Shown here piece after piece: positions 16,590 to 25,103 of a stretch of 64,000 bases of DNA (position 1 is the stretch's first letter; each line of letters begins with the position of its first letter). The position numbers and the translations under genes were made by a program. Source of the stretch: Paenibacillus thiaminolyticus (GTDB taxonomy: Bacteria > Bacillota > Bacilli > Paenibacillales > Paenibacillaceae); NCBI RefSeq assembly GCF_007066085.1, contig NZ_CP041405.1, positions 3,569,001 to 3,633,000 on the forward strand, given 5' to 3'. The notes under the pieces were generated by a model that did not search any database, had not been told where the DNA came from, and worked only from the letters and a program-made list of their open reading frames with translations.

Positions 16590-18313
16590 AGCGTATCCTC
16601 CCCTTCCATGCGGATCATGTCGTAGTAGGCCCCCCGCTTCGCCAGCAGCTCTTCATGAGTCCCCGTCTCCGCCACCTTGCCGTCCTGCAGGACAATAATC
16701 CAGTCCATATCCGGCATCCAGTGCAGGCGGTGCGTGGCCAAGAAGACGAGCCGATCACGGAATAGCTCCAGCATTGTCGACTTCAACTCATATTCGGTCT
16801 CGATGTCCAGATGCGCCGTCGGTTCATCGAGCAGCATAATCGGCCGGCTGCTCAGAAATGCCCGCGCCAGCGCAACCCGCTGCTCCTGTCCGCCGCTCAG
16901 CGAGCGCCCGCCATTGCCGATGCGTTCATCCAGCCCGTTCGGCAGCTGATCTGCCAACGCGCCCAGCCCCGCGGCAGTCATCGCCCGCCCGACCTCGTCA
17001 TCGTTCGCGTCCGGCGAATAGAAGCGGACGTTATCCGCCAGCGAGGAGCTGAAAATATACGGATGCTGCGGGATGTACGTCGTCTGCTTCCGCCAGTCCT
17101 CGCCGGTCAGCGACGTCCGCTCCTGTCCGTCCACCCGGATCGTCCCGGCGGTCGGATGCAGGAAGCCGCCGATAATATCGATTAGCGTCGACTTGCCGGC
17201 GCCGCTTGCGCCGATGATCCCGACCTTGCGGAAGCCTTGAATCTCCAGATCAATCTCCTGCAGTGAGGACGGGCCCTCCTCCTCATGCCGCATCCCGATG
17301 CCGGTCATTCGCAGCAAGCTGTCCTGCGTCCAGGCCGGCAGCGCCTGCGAGGCAGGGGCCTCCTCGGACTTCGCTCCCGCGCGGATAATGGACTCCATCG
17401 CTTCGCCCGCTTCCTTACCGTCCAGCGTCGCGTGATAATCGGCCCCTACCATGCGGACCGGAAGGAAATATTCCGGCGCCAAGATAAGGATGGTTAGCGC
17501 GGTAACGAGCATCATCTCCCCGTTCACGAGGCGCAGCCCAAGGCTGACCGCCACGGATGCGACGGACAGCATCGTGAAGAAGTCCAGGGAGAAGGAGGAC
17601 AAGAAGGCGACACGCAGAGTCCGCATCGTGGCCGAACGATATCTGTCGCTGACCTTGGAGACGGTGGCCCCGTGCGAGCGGCTGCGTCCAAGGAACTTGA
17701 GCGTCTCCAGACCTCGCAGCGAATCGACGAAATGATTCGACAGCTGCCGGTAAGACGCCCACTGCTTCTCGGTCTGCTTACGCGCGGCCAGACCGACAAG
17801 AATAAGGAACGCGATGAGAATCGGCATCGTCACCGCCAGAATCAGGGCGGCGACGATATCCTGGGTCGCAATGTACGCGAGGATAAGCACCGGCGTCACT
17901 GCGGTCCCGATCATGCGGGGTAGGAACAGCTCCATATATTTGCGGAACTTCCCGACCCCTTCGAGCACAAGCGTCACTGTCGTGCCCGTTCCCTCTGTCC
18001 GGGTATGCCGCGGCCCGAGGCGGAACAGCGCCTCCAGCAGCTGGCTCCGCAGGCTGGCGCCGGTCTTCTCGGCGAATCGGTAAGCCACTTGCTGCTGCAG
18101 CAGTGCCGTCATCTGGCGCACGAGAAAAGCAAGCAGGAACAGCCCGATCTTGCCGGCTTGTTCCTGCCATGCCGCCCCGGCGAACAGGGCGGATATTGCT
18201 TCTGCCAGCCAGATGGCCAGCATAATAATAGATAGTGTGTGCACCAGGGCAATGGCGGTCAGACTGGCAAGAACCGGCTTGATCCCTTGGTAGCCGAACA
18301 GATTCTTGCCCAT
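16586..18313 (-). CDS. cydD: CydD: ABC transporter subunit for cytochrome bd assembly
   Basis: The protein has 575 residues: exporter membrane domain (six helices, first near residues 14-40) and ATPase with Walker A GASGAGKSTL, signature LSGGQEQRVALARA, Walker B PIMLLDEPTAHLDIE and switch histidine FLATHRLHW. It pairs with CydC. The start ATG overlaps the cydB stop by one base (TAATG), so it is translated from a shared junction. The segment SLRGLETLKFLGRSRSHG is typical of CydD proteins. Its position directly after cydAB supports the assignment beyond the general ABC-exporter similarity. Confidence 0.9.
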   Translation of the reverse strand: MGKNLFGYQGIKPVLASLTAIALVHTLSIIMLAIWLAEAISALFAGAAWQEQAGKIGLFLLAFLVRQMTALLQQQVAYRFAEKTGASLRSQLLEALFRLGPRHTRTEGTGTTVTLVLEGVGKFRKYMELFLPRMIGTAVTPVLILAYIATQDIVAALILAVTMPILIAFLILVGLAARKQTEKQWASYRQLSNHFVDSLRGLETLKFLGRSRSHGATVSKVSDRYRSATMRTLRVAFLSSFSLDFFTMLSVASVAVSLGLRLVNGEMMLVTALTILILAPEYFLPVRMVGADYHATLDGKEAGEAMESIIRAGAKSEEAPASQALPAWTQDSLLRMTGIGMRHEEEGPSSLQEIDLEIQGFRKVGIIGASGAGKSTLIDIIGGFLHPTAGTIRVDGQERTSLTGEDWRKQTTYIPQHPYIFSSSLADNVRFYSPDANDDEVGRAMTAAGLGALADQLPNGLDERIGNGGRSLSGGQEQRVALARAFLSSRPIMLLDEPTAHLDIETEYELKSTMLELFRDRLVFLATHRLHWMPDMDWIIVLQDGKVAETGTHEELLAKRGAYYDMIRMEGEDTL

Positions 18314-19329
18314 TAGTATTCGAGATGCTGCTTCTCGTTCACGCGCTTATGGAAGACGAAGTAGCTCCAAATCTGGTAGCCAAGCACGAATGGCAGCAAG
18401 GTTACCGCTACGATCGTCATCACTTTGAGCGAATAAGCGCCCGATGCCGCATTATGAATCGTCAAGTCGAATGCACTGTTGATGGAGCTGATCATCACCC
18501 GCGGGAACAAGCCGATAAAGACGGATGCGATCGACAGCAATATAATGCCTCCGGTCATACCGAACGCCCAGCCGTCCTTCTTCTGCTTCATGAAGTAGCC
18601 TGCGAGCAGGAAGACGATCAGGCCGAGGACGGCAACGACAGCCAGGATGGCGCCGCGAACCTCGAACACATCGGTCATGAAATAGGTCATGACCGCGAAC
18701 AAGACGAGCAGAGCGGCGAGCGGAATCATCAGCTTCCGGGCAAGACGGCGTGCGCGCGCCTGCAGATCGCCCTCCGTCCGCAGCGTTGTGAACATGAGGC
18801 CGTGCACGAGGCAGAGCACCGTGACAGTAATGCCGCCTACTAATGTATAGAGATTCACCATGTCGAACAGACCCGCGTTCATCTCCATCTGCTGATCGAT
18901 GGGAAGACCCTTAATCAGCCCGGCGAACACGACGCCGAACAGGAACGGAGGCAGCAGGCTGCCTACGAAGATAGCCAGATCCCATGTTTTCTTCCAACGC
19001 TCGCTGTCCACCTTGCCCCGGAATTCGAAGGCGACGCCGCGCACGATAAGCGCGAGCAGCAACGCGACGAGCGGCACATAATAGCCGCTGAACAAAGTCG
19101 CGTACCAGTTCGGGAAGGCGGCGAACATCGCCCCGCCGGCGGTCAGAAGCCAGACCTCATTGGCATCCCAGAATGGGCCGATGGAATTGATTAGCACCCG
19201 GCGCTCTCCGTCGGTTCGCGCCAGGAATTGAGTCGACATGCCAACCCCGAAGTCGAAGCCTTCGAGGAAGAAAAAGCCGACGAACAACACAGCGACAAGA
19301 ACGAACCATAATTCATTGAGTGAGAGCAT
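18313..19329 (-). CDS. cydB: Cytochrome bd ubiquinol/menaquinol oxidase subunit II
   Basis: The protein has 338 residues, the usual length for CydB. The start is ATG 19329 with AAGGAGG seven bases upstream; a longer in-frame ORF to 19461 adds 44 unrelated residues and is rejected. It opens MLSLNELWFVLVAVLFVGFF and carries the conserved EGFDFGVG motif near residue 23, followed by eight more membrane helices. RRVLINSIGPFWDANEVWL is the usual second conserved block. CydB forms the integral membrane heterodimer with CydA that reduces oxygen to water at high affinity. Its start lies 17 bases inside the end of cydA. Confidence 0.95.
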   Translation of the reverse strand: MLSLNELWFVLVAVLFVGFFFLEGFDFGVGMSTQFLARTDGERRVLINSIGPFWDANEVWLLTAGGAMFAAFPNWYATLFSGYYVPLVALLLALIVRGVAFEFRGKVDSERWKKTWDLAIFVGSLLPPFLFGVVFAGLIKGLPIDQQMEMNAGLFDMVNLYTLVGGITVTVLCLVHGLMFTTLRTEGDLQARARRLARKLMIPLAALLVLFAVMTYFMTDVFEVRGAILAVVAVLGLIVFLLAGYFMKQKKDGWAFGMTGGIILLSIASVFIGLFPRVMISSINSAFDLTIHNAASGAYSLKVMTIVAVTLLPFVLGYQIWSYFVFHKRVNEKQHLEY

Positions 19330-20716
19330 GACGTTCCTCCTTATCGAATGGATCGTGAGACACGTGGACAGTAACATCCTCGTTAGGTCCTTTTTTGATA
19401 ACGCGTACGAACAGGTAGACCAGCACGATAGCCAACACCGTGTAAATGGTGGAGAAGGCAATCAGGGAGAACAGCACCGAGCCTCCCGATACGCTAGGCG
19501 AGATACTGTCTTCCGTCGTCATCAATCCGAATACGGTCCATGGCTGACGGCCGATCTCGGTCATAATCCAGCCCGACGTATTGGCAATGAACGGCAGCGA
19601 GATGGCATACAGCATGAAGCGCATGAACCAGGTGTTCTTCTGATCCAGCTTCTTGCGCGCCATCAGATATACGCCGTACAGGCCGAGCAGAATCATCAGC
19701 GAGCCGGCAGCAACCATGATGCGGAAGCTCCAGAAGGTCGTGCGCACCGGCGGAATATAATCGCCAGGTCCGTATGTTTGCTCGTATTCAGCCTGCAGCT
19801 CCTTCATCCCGCGGACTTCCCCGGAGAATTTGCTGTAGGACAGGAAGCTAAGTAAGTATGGAATCTTCACTTCCATCTGGTTCTCTTGCTTAGCCGGATC
19901 GATAGCCGCGATAACCGTCCACGGCGCAGGATCCGGACTTGTCTCCCACAAGCTCTCGGCTGCCGCCATCTTCATCGGCTGCGTATGCACCAGATACTGT
20001 GCTTGCTGGTGGCCGAAGATCGCGACCAGGAACGACGAGATCAAGGCAACAACGATACCCAGCTTGAAGGATTTTTTGAAAAACTCAAAGTCTTGGCGGC
20101 GCAGCATCTTGTATGCACTGACACCCGTAATAAGGAAGGCGCCTGTCGCAAATGCGCCCAGCACCGTATGCGGGAATTCCACCAGCAGCTGGCCGTTCGT
20201 AATCAGCGCGAGGAAATCATTCATCTCGGCCCGGCCATTGTTAATTTCGAAGCCGACTGGACGCTGCATGAACGAGTTGGCAGCGAGAATCCAGAAGGCG
20301 GACATCGTCGTTCCGATAGCCACTAGCCAGATGCACAGCAAGTGCACCTTCTTGCTCAGCCGCTCCCAACCGAAGATCCAGAGCCCGATGAACGTAGACT
20401 CCATGAAAAAGGCTAGCAGCGCTTCGATGGCAAGCGGTGCGCCGAACACGTCCCCGACGAAGCGGGAGTAATTCGACCAGTTCATGCCGAACTGGAATTC
20501 CTGAATGATACCGGTCACTACGCCGACGGCGAAGTTGATGAGGAACAATTTGCCCCAGAACTTGGCCATTTTCTTATACTCTTCATTGCCCTTGACGACG
20601 TACATCGTCTCCATAATGGCGATAAGCAGCGCCAGCCCGATGGATACCGGGACGAAGAAGAAGTGAAAAATCGTCGTCGACGCAAACTGGATGCGTGATA
20701 AGATTAGCGTATCCAT
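19313..20716 (-). CDS. cydA: Cytochrome bd ubiquinol/menaquinol oxidase subunit I
   Basis: The protein has 467 residues, matching the short-Q-loop Bacillus type (E. coli is over 50 longer). Haem ligands can be placed: His18 in STTIFHFFFVPVSIG, His183 in LLVEFPHTVLGAF, and Met334 in FWSFRIMVAAG next to Arg332. Quinol-binding residues of the Q loop correspond to Lys249 and Glu254 in PMKMAAAESLWET. The GRQPW motif is at about 389-393. The enzyme transfers electrons from quinol to oxygen under low aeration. ATG 20716 follows GAAAGGTGG. It is the first gene of a four-gene operon with Fnr-like and Rex-like sites about 230-300 bases upstream. Confidence 0.96.
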   Translation of the reverse strand: MDTLILSRIQFASTTIFHFFFVPVSIGLALLIAIMETMYVVKGNEEYKKMAKFWGKLFLINFAVGVVTGIIQEFQFGMNWSNYSRFVGDVFGAPLAIEALLAFFMESTFIGLWIFGWERLSKKVHLLCIWLVAIGTTMSAFWILAANSFMQRPVGFEINNGRAEMNDFLALITNGQLLVEFPHTVLGAFATGAFLITGVSAYKMLRRQDFEFFKKSFKLGIVVALISSFLVAIFGHQQAQYLVHTQPMKMAAAESLWETSPDPAPWTVIAAIDPAKQENQMEVKIPYLLSFLSYSKFSGEVRGMKELQAEYEQTYGPGDYIPPVRTTFWSFRIMVAAGSLMILLGLYGVYLMARKKLDQKNTWFMRFMLYAISLPFIANTSGWIMTEIGRQPWTVFGLMTTEDSISPSVSGGSVLFSLIAFSTIYTVLAIVLVYLFVRVIKKGPNEDVTVHVSHDPFDKEERHALTQ

Positions 20717-20948
20717 TTTTTCGTTCCACCTTTCTTTATTATGCGGGAGTTCAAAAAGGTCCGTTCGGTTTTCAGCCTTTCAGTACCTTTGTGAACATCC
20801 TCTTTTGAGGCCCTGCCGTACGCTTCGGGCAGCCGTCTTCGCCCTACGCGCATGGCATAAGCCGTTGACTGCGATACGAGGAACAGCTCGATCAATGACA
20901 AACGTTACAGGACTCAGTGTTATTTTGTCAGATGGACACGCGGGCTAA

Positions 20949-20964
20949 TGTGATTTTTATCACA
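20949..20964 (-). promoter_or_regulatory. Perfect Fnr/Crp-type box upstream of cydA
   Basis: TGTGA, six bases, TCACA is a perfect palindrome identical to the Bacillus Fnr consensus. If it is centred at minus 41.5, the start of transcription would be near 20915 and CAAAAT (20927-20922, minus strand) would be the minus-10, matching 4 of 6. This supports anaerobic activation of cydABDC. Only the palindrome is certain; the promoter placement is inference. Confidence 0.7.
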
Positions 20965-20997
20965 TCTTATCAGAATAGAGTGAGCAAATTGCGAACT

Positions 20998-21015
20998 TTG
21001 TGCCATTGTTCACAA
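20998..21015 (-). promoter_or_regulatory. Rex-like operator upstream of cydA
   Basis: TTGTG, eight bases (CCATTGTT), CACAA reproduces the outer arms of the Rex consensus TTGTGA-N6-TCACAA in an 18-bp frame, and one flank extends symmetrically (CTTTGTG / CACAAAAG). Rex is the NADH/NAD sensor that represses cyd genes in Gram-positive bacteria. It lies about 42 bases upstream of the Fnr box. Confidence 0.55.
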
Positions 21016-21194
21016 AAGCTTAAAAATTAAACTTGAGCTGGAAGAGAAAAGGCATAGCATTACCGCAAAAGGAAGCGGTTGATATCTACTTTTTCTTTAT
21101 CTTTTTCCATAAAATACTATTAAGAAATGTGCAAAAAGAGGCCTTGAGAGCTACATCAATGAATTAAGTTGATCAGTAATAAGAACACAAAATA

Positions 21195-21212
21195 GCCGCG
21201 AGGGATCGCGGC
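21195..21212 (-). terminator. Hairpin downstream of the small membrane-protein gene
   Basis: GCCGCGA / TCGCGGC with a four-base loop. On the minus strand it is followed by TATTTTGTGTTCTT. It lies 40 bases past the stop of the 78-residue gene, in the gene-free stretch 20717-21251 that otherwise holds the cyd control region. Confidence 0.75.
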
Positions 21213-21251
21213 CAAGTCACGTCAAAAATATAAAATTTTTATTCCAACGAC

Positions 21252-21488
21252 CTAACTTACTTTAGAAATTTCCACGGTCAAAATAAACACCAACGCAAAA
21301 AGGATTAACATCCAAATCCCCACATTCAAATTTTTTCTAATCTCGAACATACCAATAATCCAAAGCATGGCGGTGATCGAAACCATAACCCGGAAGTGCG
21401 AACTAGGCGTATTTGTGATAATCCCTTCTATGGCAGGCAAAAGAACGATTGCTAGTGCTACATGATACCAAAGCGGCTTTTTGTTCAT
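21252..21488 (-). CDS. Small integral membrane protein, unknown function
   Basis: The protein has 78 residues. ATG 21488 has AAGGGA about six bases upstream. Two or three hydrophobic helices are visible: WYHVALAIVLLPAIEGIIT, FRVMVSITAMLWIIGMF, and GIWMLILFALVFILTVE. No motif identifies a family. It is monocistronic with its own hairpin terminator. A possible minus-10 TACAAT (minus strand, about 21530) lies 40 bases before the start. Coding is supported by the ribosome-binding site and regular helix pattern rather than by similarity. Confidence 0.65.
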   Translation of the reverse strand: MNKKPLWYHVALAIVLLPAIEGIITNTPSSHFRVMVSITAMLWIIGMFEIRKNLNVGIWMLILFALVFILTVEISKVS

Positions 21489-21564
21489 AATCCCTTCCCT
21501 TGGCTAATTGTTGGTCTATATCCATTGTAGCAAAACTCCAGGAAAATTCCAGAGTCTGTAAATA

Positions 21565-21610
21565 AACCGACCACCCCAAAGACGACCATGCATCCCGGGA
21601 GTGGACGGTT
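21565..21610 (-). terminator. Likely terminator of the 28.4-21.6 kb sugar operon
   Basis: On the minus strand AACCGTCCAC pairs with GTGGTCGGTT (9 of 10 positions) across a loop of about 26 bases, then TTATTTAC. It starts 15 bases after the stop at 21625. Confidence 0.5.
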
Positions 21611-21624
21611 ATCAGCCGGTTCAG

Positions 21625-23127
21625 TTAGGGATTTTTCTTGCCGATCTCCACAACCGTGCCGCTCTTGATTGCATTGGCCGGCCGATCCTTGTGATACAGC
21701 CAATAGGGCGGCGTATCCGTCACTTGTTCAATCCGCAGGCGGAATTCCTTCTTCGGCAGTTGATCCCACTCGATGATCAGCATATTGCCATCGACGGCAA
21801 TACGCTCCGGAGGAACGAATGTCCCCCCCTCTTCGGTAATAAGTTGCAGGCTGCCGGGAAGCTTGGCGGAGGACTCGTCGATTCGCTTCTGGAACGAAAT
21901 GAGCGTCTTATCATGCCGCGGACGGGCAACGGTGACCGGAACGGGCGCTTCCTCATACATGTACTTGCCGATATGATATTCATAGGCCGTCCACGTAAGG
22001 AATCCCATCTTCGCGGCCTCTTGGCCGAACGAGTCGTACCAAGCCCGGTCCTTCACCATGGCCAGCGACGATCCGATGTCGGCCTGTACGCCAAGCGGAA
22101 TGTTCGGATGAACGGCGCGAATCTGATCGGCGAAGCGCTGATAGCTGCGGATATACTGCGGCGGAAGGGCGTCCTGAGGCTTAATCCAGTCGGGCCAATG
22201 CGTCTGCAGGATATGCAGATCGGGCCGGACCGCCGCTATCATCTCTGCGGCATCGAGGCCCTGCATCTCGCGCAGCGTATCCACGGAATCCGGGCCGGCG
22301 TCAATCGCGAGCGACCAGGTCGCGACGAGAATATCCTTTCTCGCGTCCCGCACCCCGCCTGTCCCGTTCATCAGTTCATCGAGGAAGCGGTTGACAGCCT
22401 CGACCCGGAACTCGATCCAATCCTCGTACAGCTCGACATTCGTCAGATAGAAGTCCGGATCGTCCGGATCGGTGAAATTCGGAATACGGTCATGCCCATA
22501 CTGTTCACGGAAGGCCGCTTGGGCCAGCGGACCGACATCGCCGTACACGCCGCGATCGATGCCGTCCCATTCCGGAAAGTATGGCTCTGCAACTTCAATG
22601 CCGTCGAACGGGATATCCCGGACCAGGCCGGCCAGCTTCTCCTTCTTCCACTGCGCATAAGCTTCGCTATGCGGGGAGAAGCGGTAATACCCGTCATTGA
22701 CCGGGGTCAACAGCTCCATCTGCCAGCTCGGCCAATCGGCGGGAAAGCCTTCGACAGAGTACGATCCGTTGCCGAGGACGAGCGCCCAGACGAACAGCCC
22801 TCTCTCCTGAAAAGCCTCGACAAGCTCGCGGTTAACTTGGTTCTCATTAACGACGAAATAGCGGACGGACTTGTACCCGTTCTGCACAATCTCATCGGCG
22901 ATGCTCGCTGCCGAGCGATTTTGATAATAACGGAACCCCGGATCGACCTGAATGGTCGGGCCCGATAAGGCCGAAGCCTTGCCTGTGCCGAGAGCTGCTC
23001 CTGCTCCCTGTTCCCCTTGCTCGGCGGCCTGCCCGCTGCCGGAAGGGAGCACATAAAAGAGAACGGTTAGAGCGGCCAAGCAAATGCCCGCTTGGCGGTA
23101 CCATCCCCGCTGGCGAAATCGGAACAT
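21625..23127 (-). CDS. Secreted TIM-barrel protein, putative glycoside hydrolase
   Basis: The protein has about 500 residues. ATG 23127 is chosen because GAGGAGGT lies seven bases upstream; a longer frame to 23193 adds 22 residues without a ribosome-binding site. The N-terminus is a signal anchor or signal peptide with core ICLAALTVLFYVLP. The body alternates strands and helices as in a (beta/alpha)8 barrel: YKSVRYFVVNENQVN, GLFVWALVLGN, FDGIEVAEPYFPEW (with Glu candidates), VRPDLHILQTHWPDWI and MGFLTWTAYEYHIGKYMY. The acidic residues in IEVAEPYFPEW could be catalytic. The C-terminus looks like a small beta domain. It resembles poorly characterised hypothetical glycoside hydrolases (GHL type). 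Its place at the end of a sugar-uptake operon supports a glycan role. Confidence 0.6.
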   Translation of the reverse strand: MFRFRQRGWYRQAGICLAALTVLFYVLPSGSGQAAEQGEQGAGAALGTGKASALSGPTIQVDPGFRYYQNRSAASIADEIVQNGYKSVRYFVVNENQVNRELVEAFQERGLFVWALVLGNGSYSVEGFPADWPSWQMELLTPVNDGYYRFSPHSEAYAQWKKEKLAGLVRDIPFDGIEVAEPYFPEWDGIDRGVYGDVGPLAQAAFREQYGHDRIPNFTDPDDPDFYLTNVELYEDWIEFRVEAVNRFLDELMNGTGGVRDARKDILVATWSLAIDAGPDSVDTLREMQGLDAAEMIAAVRPDLHILQTHWPDWIKPQDALPPQYIRSYQRFADQIRAVHPNIPLGVQADIGSSLAMVKDRAWYDSFGQEAAKMGFLTWTAYEYHIGKYMYEEAPVPVTVARPRHDKTLISFQKRIDESSAKLPGSLQLITEEGGTFVPPERIAVDGNMLIIEWDQLPKKEFRLRIEQVTDTPPYWLYHKDRPANAIKSGTVVEIGKKNP

Positions 23128-23174
23128 ATTGAACACCTCCTCTAACGGATCTCCGGCTGCTCCCTGTTCTGCAA

Positions 23175-24011
23175 CTACGGCAGTTCGACCCACTCATTGG
23201 GCCGCTTGGCCGCCAGCAAGCCATACTCGATGATGGTGATGACGGCGACGGTCTGGGCAGAAGGAACCGTGACCTGCCCCGACTCGAAGAAGGCAACCAG
23301 ATCTTGAATGAACAATTGAAAAAAATCCGATTCCGGCTTTAGGATTCGGCAGTTCCCCGAATCGTATGCAACCGCGGTCGTGAACGGACAATCGCCGCCC
23401 AGGTGATGCATCGTCGCCTGCCGGCCATCCTTGAATTCGATCAGGAGCGCGGGGGCATTCCTGGTCCCGATGAACATGACGCGCTTCGCTTCCGTTCCCA
23501 TCAGCGAGACGATCGGTTCGATCTGATGGATCGAGTAGTTCTCGAACGCGCCGGGTCCCCAACTGGATACGGCCTCGATTCCCGCGCGCTCTGCCCCAAC
23601 ATATTCGGCAGCGAACCGCAAGGCCGACGAGGAGTACATCGGCGTCCCGTGCCGGGCCGCGCGCTCGAACAGGCGCAGCGCCGTCGCCCGATCCGGGGCG
23701 AAGGTCTTGTCGATGTACGTCGGCTTTCCCGAGGCCAGCGGCAGCTGGGCGAGCGCTTCGTGATGCTCCGGATTGTCAGGCGACAGCACGATGAGATAAT
23801 CGCTCTCCGCCACGACCTCCTCCACCGTATGGCGCAAGGCGATGCCATGCTTCCCGCACCATGCCGCGTTGCTCAACCCGCGTTCGGCGTCCTTCATGCC
23901 GTAGGCATAAGCAACCTCCATCGTTCCGCCGGAAGCGGCTCGAATCCAGTCCGGGTATTTGTTCGCATGCCATTCGTCCAAATAATAATCGATGAACCCG
24001 ATCTTCTTCAT
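23175..24011 (-). CDS. Short Gfo/Idh/MocA-like oxidoreductase with atypical nucleotide-binding loop
   Basis: The protein has 278 residues, shorter than the usual 330-390. It opens MKKIGFIDYYLDEWHANKYP, where the family normally has a Gly-x-Gly-x-x-Gly loop; only scattered glycines remain. The EKP motif appears as TYIDKTFAP (Lys kept, Glu to Asp, Pro to Thr). The C-terminal part ends with a helix and NEWVELP, the usual end of family members. The start overlaps the upstream oxidoreductase by four bases. It may act as a non-catalytic partner or a divergent dehydrogenase working on the same sugar as its neighbour. The assignment to the superfamily is moderate; substrate and cofactor are unknown. 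Confidence 0.6.
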   Translation of the reverse strand: MKKIGFIDYYLDEWHANKYPDWIRAASGGTMEVAYAYGMKDAERGLSNAAWCGKHGIALRHTVEEVVAESDYLIVLSPDNPEHHEALAQLPLASGKPTYIDKTFAPDRATALRLFERAARHGTPMYSSSALRFAAEYVGAERAGIEAVSSWGPGAFENYSIHQIEPIVSLMGTEAKRVMFIGTRNAPALLIEFKDGRQATMHHLGGDCPFTTAVAYDSGNCRILKPESDFFQLFIQDLVAFFESGQVTVPSAQTVAVITIIEYGLLAAKRPNEWVELP

Positions 24012-25087
24012 GCCCGTGCTCCCTCTTTCACGAATGAGATCTCCCGCCCTTGCTCCGAAGAATCATAGATGGCCTGAATCATTTTGGCCGTCAGGATGAC
24101 CGTATTAATATGGGACGGCAGTCGCTCGCCAGACTTGACGCAGGCGAGGAAGCTGTTGATCTCGTTCCGGAAATGATCGGTCTTCGCGAACTTCGGGGTG
24201 CTCTCCAGCAGAGCGCCATGCTTGGCGCTGTAGATCGTGAACTCGGCGCCATACTGCAGCCGGATTCCCGCCTTGTCCCCCAGGAAGTCGATATACATCT
24301 CGTCGACCCCGATATTTTGCGCCCAGGCGCCATTGACCGTAATCGAAGGCCCCGCTGTCCGGATCATCGCCGTGACGAAATCATCGACGTCGTATGTCCC
24401 CTCATAATTGGGCGGCCCTGCCCACATGTTGAGGTAGGCGTAATTTTTCATATCCTTGCCCAACTTGCAATAGGTCTGCCCCGTTACCGTCTGCGGCTCC
24501 GGATCGCCTGCGCAATACATGACGATGTCGAGAAAGTGCACGCCCCAGTCAATCAGCGCGCCCCCGCCAGCCACAGCCTTGTTCGTGAAGTCGCCCCCCA
24601 GTCCGGGAATCGAGCGGTGCGCACGGAAGCTGACGTACACATGGTACAGTTCGCCAAGTTCTCCGTCCTCGATCATCTGCTTCATCATATTTACTCCCGT
24701 GTTGAACCGATTCACGACGCCGATATTCAGCGTCATCCCGGTCTCATGCTGCACCTTCTGCATCTCCAGCGCTTCCTCGTACGTGCGGGCGGCCGGCTTC
24801 TCGCAGAGCACATGCTTCCCTGCACGCATGCAGTCGATCGCAATCGGGGCGTGCCAATGGTTCGGGGTACATATGGAGACGGCTTCGACGTCCGGATCGT
24901 CCAGGATAACGCGGTAATCTTCAATCGCGATGCCGCAGCCATATTTCTCGACCGCTTGCTCCGCCCGTTCTTTGCGAATATCGCAAAAATATTTGATCTC
25001 AGCATCCGAGTTGGCAAGATACGCCGGAATGTGGGCGCTGTTGGCAATTGTTCCGCAGCCGATGATCGCGACGATGGTTTTACTCAT
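24008..25087 (-). CDS. Gfo/Idh/MocA family NAD(P)-dependent oxidoreductase
   Basis: The protein has 359 residues, normal length. The Rossmann loop is IIGCGTIANSAHIPAY at residues 8-23, and the EKP motif is HVLCEKPAARTYEEA near residue 93. The C-terminal alpha/beta domain contains ALIDWGVHFLDIVMYCAGD, where the Asp and His (D..xxH) are the usual active-site pair of this family. The enzyme would oxidise or reduce a sugar, inositol or aminosugar derivative. It follows the permease genes and overlaps the next gene by four bases, so its substrate is probably what the adjacent ABC system imports. Confidence 0.85.
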   Translation of the reverse strand: MSKTIVAIIGCGTIANSAHIPAYLANSDAEIKYFCDIRKERAEQAVEKYGCGIAIEDYRVILDDPDVEAVSICTPNHWHAPIAIDCMRAGKHVLCEKPAARTYEEALEMQKVQHETGMTLNIGVVNRFNTGVNMMKQMIEDGELGELYHVYVSFRAHRSIPGLGGDFTNKAVAGGGALIDWGVHFLDIVMYCAGDPEPQTVTGQTYCKLGKDMKNYAYLNMWAGPPNYEGTYDVDDFVTAMIRTAGPSITVNGAWAQNIGVDEMYIDFLGDKAGIRLQYGAEFTIYSAKHGALLESTPKFAKTDHFRNEINSFLACVKSGERLPSHINTVILTAKMIQAIYDSSEQGREISFVKEGARA

Positions 25088-25103
25088 TTCGACATCCCTC
25101 CTA

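Noticed and set aside
21601..22968. A 455-codon plus-strand frame antisense to the secreted TIM-barrel gene
   Set aside because: The minus-strand gene has a proper start, signal peptide and fold pattern; the antisense frame has none.
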